In this document: positions 61,996-64,000 of the stretch, one piece after another | Layout of the letters: each line of letters begins with the position of its first letter | Numbering within the stretch: the first letter of the stretch is position 1 | NCBI GenBank assembly: GCA_902601475.1 | Contig: CACKNK010000001.1 | Span: 123,075-187,074, forward strand | Length of the DNA: 64,000 bases | Source: an uncultured SAR86 cluster bacterium | GTDB lineage: Bacteria; Pseudomonadota; Gammaproteobacteria; Magnimaribacterales; D2472 | Reading direction: 5' to 3' | Position numbers and translations under genes: made by a program | The notes under the pieces: model-generated | What the model was told of the DNA's origin: nothing | Databases searched by the model: none | The model's input: the letters and a program-made list of their open reading frames with translations, nothing else

Positions 61996-62848
61996 TATTG
62001 CTTAGTAACTTATCTCGAAGATTTGAAATTGTTGACCTTAACTCACCCCTGTGAACGATCATGTCTATTGCTCCATGATCAAGAAGAAATTCAGCTCGCT
62101 GAAAGTCTTCGGGCAAATCAACTCTAACAGTCTCCTCAATAACCCTTCTTCCAGCAAATCCAACTAATGCACCGGGCTCCGCAATGTTGATGTCCCCTAA
62201 CATTGCTATGCTTGCAGAGACTCCTCCAAAGATTGGATCAATCATCACCGAAAAATAAGGTAGCGACCTCGCTCTAAGTTTTTCCAATGCTGCTGCAGTT
62301 TTTGCCATTTGCATAAGAGACACCATTGACTCTTGCATGCGCGCTCCCCCACTTGTAGAAAAACATATCAGTGGTAGATTTTTGTCGATTGCAGTCTGAA
62401 CTGCTTTAACAAATTTAGTTCCAACAGTACCACCCATTGAACCACCCATAAATCTGAACTCAAATGCAGCGACTACAACTTCTTTTCCATCAAGCTTTCC
62501 AACTCCAGTAACAAGAGCTTCTTTCTCCCCTGTTGAACTAACAGCCTCTTTAATTCTTTGATCATAAGACTTAGTATCTTTAAAATTGAGGATATTGTTT
62601 GTTTCCTCATCAGAAGAGATTTCATTGAAGGAATCTTGATCCAAAAAAATTGAGATCCTTTTTCTAGCACCTATTCTCAGATGATGGCCGCATTTTGGGC
62701 ATACAAATAACGATTTTTCCAGTTCCGGTTGGTACAAAATCGATTCACATGCTGGACAATTATTCCAAAGACCATCAGGAACTTTGCTTTTGGAGGCTGA
62801 AGGTTCTTTTTCACCTATTGAGGGTATGAGCCTTGTTAACCAATTCAT
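61982..62848 (-). CDS. accD: Acetyl-CoA carboxylase carboxyltransferase subunit beta
   Basis: A 288-residue beta subunit. The N-terminal zinc ribbon has CPACESILY and CPKCGHHLR (residues about 32-57), followed by GGSMGGTVGTKFVKAV and STSGGARMQESMVSLMQMAKT, the crotonase-fold site. It forms malonyl-CoA for fatty acid synthesis. It overlaps trpA by four bases. Confidence 0.97.
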   Translation of the reverse strand: MNWLTRLIPSIGEKEPSASKSKVPDGLWNNCPACESILYQPELEKSLFVCPKCGHHLRIGARKRISIFLDQDSFNEISSDEETNNILNFKDTKSYDQRIKEAVSSTGEKEALVTGVGKLDGKEVVVAAFEFRFMGGSMGGTVGTKFVKAVQTAIDKNLPLICFSTSGGARMQESMVSLMQMAKTAAALEKLRARSLPYFSVMIDPIFGGVSASIAMLGDINIAEPGALVGFAGRRVIEETVRVDLPEDFQRAEFLLDHGAIDMIVHRGELRSTISNLRDKLLSNNAAK

Positions 62849-63633
62849 TTATTTATAACCGACTTAATTTCGCTTAAATAATTATATATTTTTTTATAAT
62901 CTGTGGTTTTTTTTGCCTGGAAAATACTTTCAACTAAATATGATCCTATCACCACCCCATCTGCAACTTTAGAGATTGACTCGGCTTGCTCTTTATTTTT
63001 TATACCAAATCCAGCCATAACTGGTAGGTCAGTATTCTTTTGTAGGTCAATTACATTGCTCTTAATCTCTTCAAGGTCAACATTTGAGGAACCGGTGACC
63101 CCCTTGAGTGTTACGTAGTAAATAAATCCTGAGCTGGCATTACATATCTTCTTAGTTCTTTCTTTGGTGGTTGTTGGTGAAACTAGCGAAATTGAAACTA
63201 CGTTAGCATTTGAAATTCCAAGATCTTTTAGCGAATATTCTCCGGGAGCGTCAACAATTAAAACCCCATCAATCCCAATATCATCGAATCTCGAAAAAGC
63301 TTTTTGATTTTTTAAAAAACTGTTTAGGTAGCCCATCAAAACAATAGGAGTATTTGTGTTCTTTTTTCTAAAATTAGAAATGAGATCAATAATACCTTCA
63401 AATGAAGTTTTATTTGCTAGCGAACGATCATGAGCCGATTGAATTATTGGGCCTTCGGCTATGGGATCAGAAAAAGGTACTCCAACTTCAATAACATCAA
63501 CACCTGCATCAACAAAGCCATGCATTAACGAAAGTGTATCATCCATGTTTGGATCCCCAGCAACTAAATATGCTACTAGAGATTTAATATTATTGTTTTT
63601 ATTTTCAACAAGCTGTTTTTCAATCCTATTCAA
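62845..63633 (-). CDS. trpA: Tryptophan synthase alpha chain
   Basis: A 262-residue TIM barrel: [43 protein letters not shown] with the catalytic Glu, and the second catalytic residue Asp in [10 protein letters not shown]. It starts with TTG at 63633 inside the trpB end (8-base overlap). Confidence 0.96.
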   Translation of the reverse strand: MNRIEKQLVENKNNNIKSLVAYLVAGDPNMDDTLSLMHGFVDAGVDVIEVGVPFSDPIAEGPIIQSAHDRSLANKTSFEGIIDLISNFRKKNTNTPIVLMGYLNSFLKNQKAFSRFDDIGIDGVLIVDAPGEYSLKDLGISNANVVSISLVSPTTTKERTKKICNASSGFIYYVTLKGVTGSSNVDLEEIKSNVIDLQKNTDLPVMAGFGIKNKEQAESISKVADGVVIGSYLVESIFQAKKTTDYKKIYNYLSEIKSVINK

Positions 63634-64000
63634 GATCTATGCCCTCAAGCTTGGCAACAGATGCAATGTCTTTATCACCTCTTCCTGATACATTGATAAC
63701 TATATTTTGATCTTCATTAAACTCACTACTTATTAAGTCAAGTGGAGCAAACGCATGAGCAGTTTCTAATGCGGGGATAATTCCTTCCAACTCACTCAAC
63801 TGATGAAATGCTTTCATAACTGATTCATCATCAACTGCAATGTATTCAGCTCTGCCGCTATCTTTTAAGAATGAGTGCTCTGGACCAACACCGGGATAAT
63901 CCAATCCAGCACTAATAGAACTAGTTGCCATAATTTGTCCATCTGAATCTTGCATTAGATAACTCTTGGCACCATGCAGTATTCCTGGCTCACCATCATT
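63626..64000 (-). CDS. trpB: Tryptophan synthase beta chain, C-terminal part
   Basis: The last 124 codons of trpB; the start lies beyond the right edge. [21 protein letters not shown] at the window edge, then [33 protein letters not shown] and the PLP serine-type tail NVSGRGDKD identify it. It is the upstream partner of trpA. Confidence 0.96.
   Translation of the reverse strand, partial: NDGEPGILHGAKSYLMQDSDGQIMATSSISAGLDYPGVGPEHSFLKDSGRAEYIAVDDESVMKAFHQLSELEGIIPALETAHAFAPLDLISSEFNEDQNIVINVSGRGDKDIASVAKLEGIDLE

Noticed and set aside
1-64000. CRISPR arrays, insertion sequences, prophage genes, rRNA
   Set aside because: No regularly spaced repeats, transposase or integrase signatures, phage structural genes or rRNA sequence were seen on reading through.

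Overview
The window looks like chromosomal DNA of an AT-rich, gene-dense, free-living or host-associated Gram-negative bacterium, most probably a marine gammaproteobacterium of a streamlined lineage. SAR86-like is my best guess, but the exact clade is inference. The reasons are the gammaproteobacterial gene order (trpB-trpA-accD-SPOR-cvpA-purF and purL next to mltF), the long-form PurL, AcnB, LpxH and UmuDC, very short intergenic gaps, and a SAM-II-like riboswitch of the kind first found in marine proteobacterial DNA. No gap without a gene exceeds about 200 bases. I saw no CRISPR array, insertion sequence, prophage or rRNA.

Layout. Positions 1-3900 hold the start of a leftward metY behind a SAM-II-like riboswitch, a cupin, thrS and a FAD monooxygenase. 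A tRNA-Arg(CCT) at 3899-3973 and a strong leftward terminator at 3984-4004 mark the end of the main feature of the window: a run of 25 leftward genes from 25516 down to 4025, with gaps of at most 57 bases and many ATGA or TGATG overlaps. By direct recognition of family signatures this is a steroid-nucleus degradation operon. It has a KshA-type 9alpha-hydroxylase, the extradiol dioxygenase HsaC, the C-C hydrolase HsaD, the HsaE-HsaG-HsaF tail, the HIP-CoA ligase FadD3, and the ring C/D enzymes IpdA, IpdB, IpdC, IpdF, EchA20, an IpdE1/IpdE2-type dehydrogenase pair and FadA6. It also holds a P450, an SDR, an EthD-like protein, a luciferase-like flavoenzyme, two tandem Lrp/AsnC regulators and two exported proteins of unknown role. 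KstD, KshB and HsaA/HsaB are not in the window.

The most unusual item is the KshA enzyme. The catalytic subunit (7645-8490) keeps its non-heme iron site, but the [2Fe-2S]-binding part of its Rieske domain has been neatly removed. A separate 132-residue Rieske protein of KshA type is encoded immediately upstream (8512-8910). This looks like a split Rieske oxygenase with its cluster supplied in trans.

Positions 25555-31600 carry a glyoxalase-II-like hydrolase, a TM2 protein, an SDR, a thioesterase, hflX, a DUF1330 protein, a lipoprotein, a membrane desaturase and tRNA-Ser(GCT). Positions 31600-46250 are housekeeping: a dihydroorotase of the unusual QVH type, lysC, alaS with an internal 60-codon tandem duplication, a dienelactone hydrolase, a gamma carbonic anhydrase-like protein, two Nudix hydrolases, purL, a shortened mltF and uvrB. 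At 46283-50110 a tRNA-Asn is abutted by a wbpG-hisH-hisF sugar amidation cassette and a glycosyltransferase. The rest (50150-64000) holds a 5'-nucleotidase, cysS, a cyclophilin, lpxH, SOS-controlled umuDC with a near-ideal LexA box, a DUF1289 protein, acnB, and the purF-cvpA-SPOR-accD-trpA-trpB block, which runs off the right edge.
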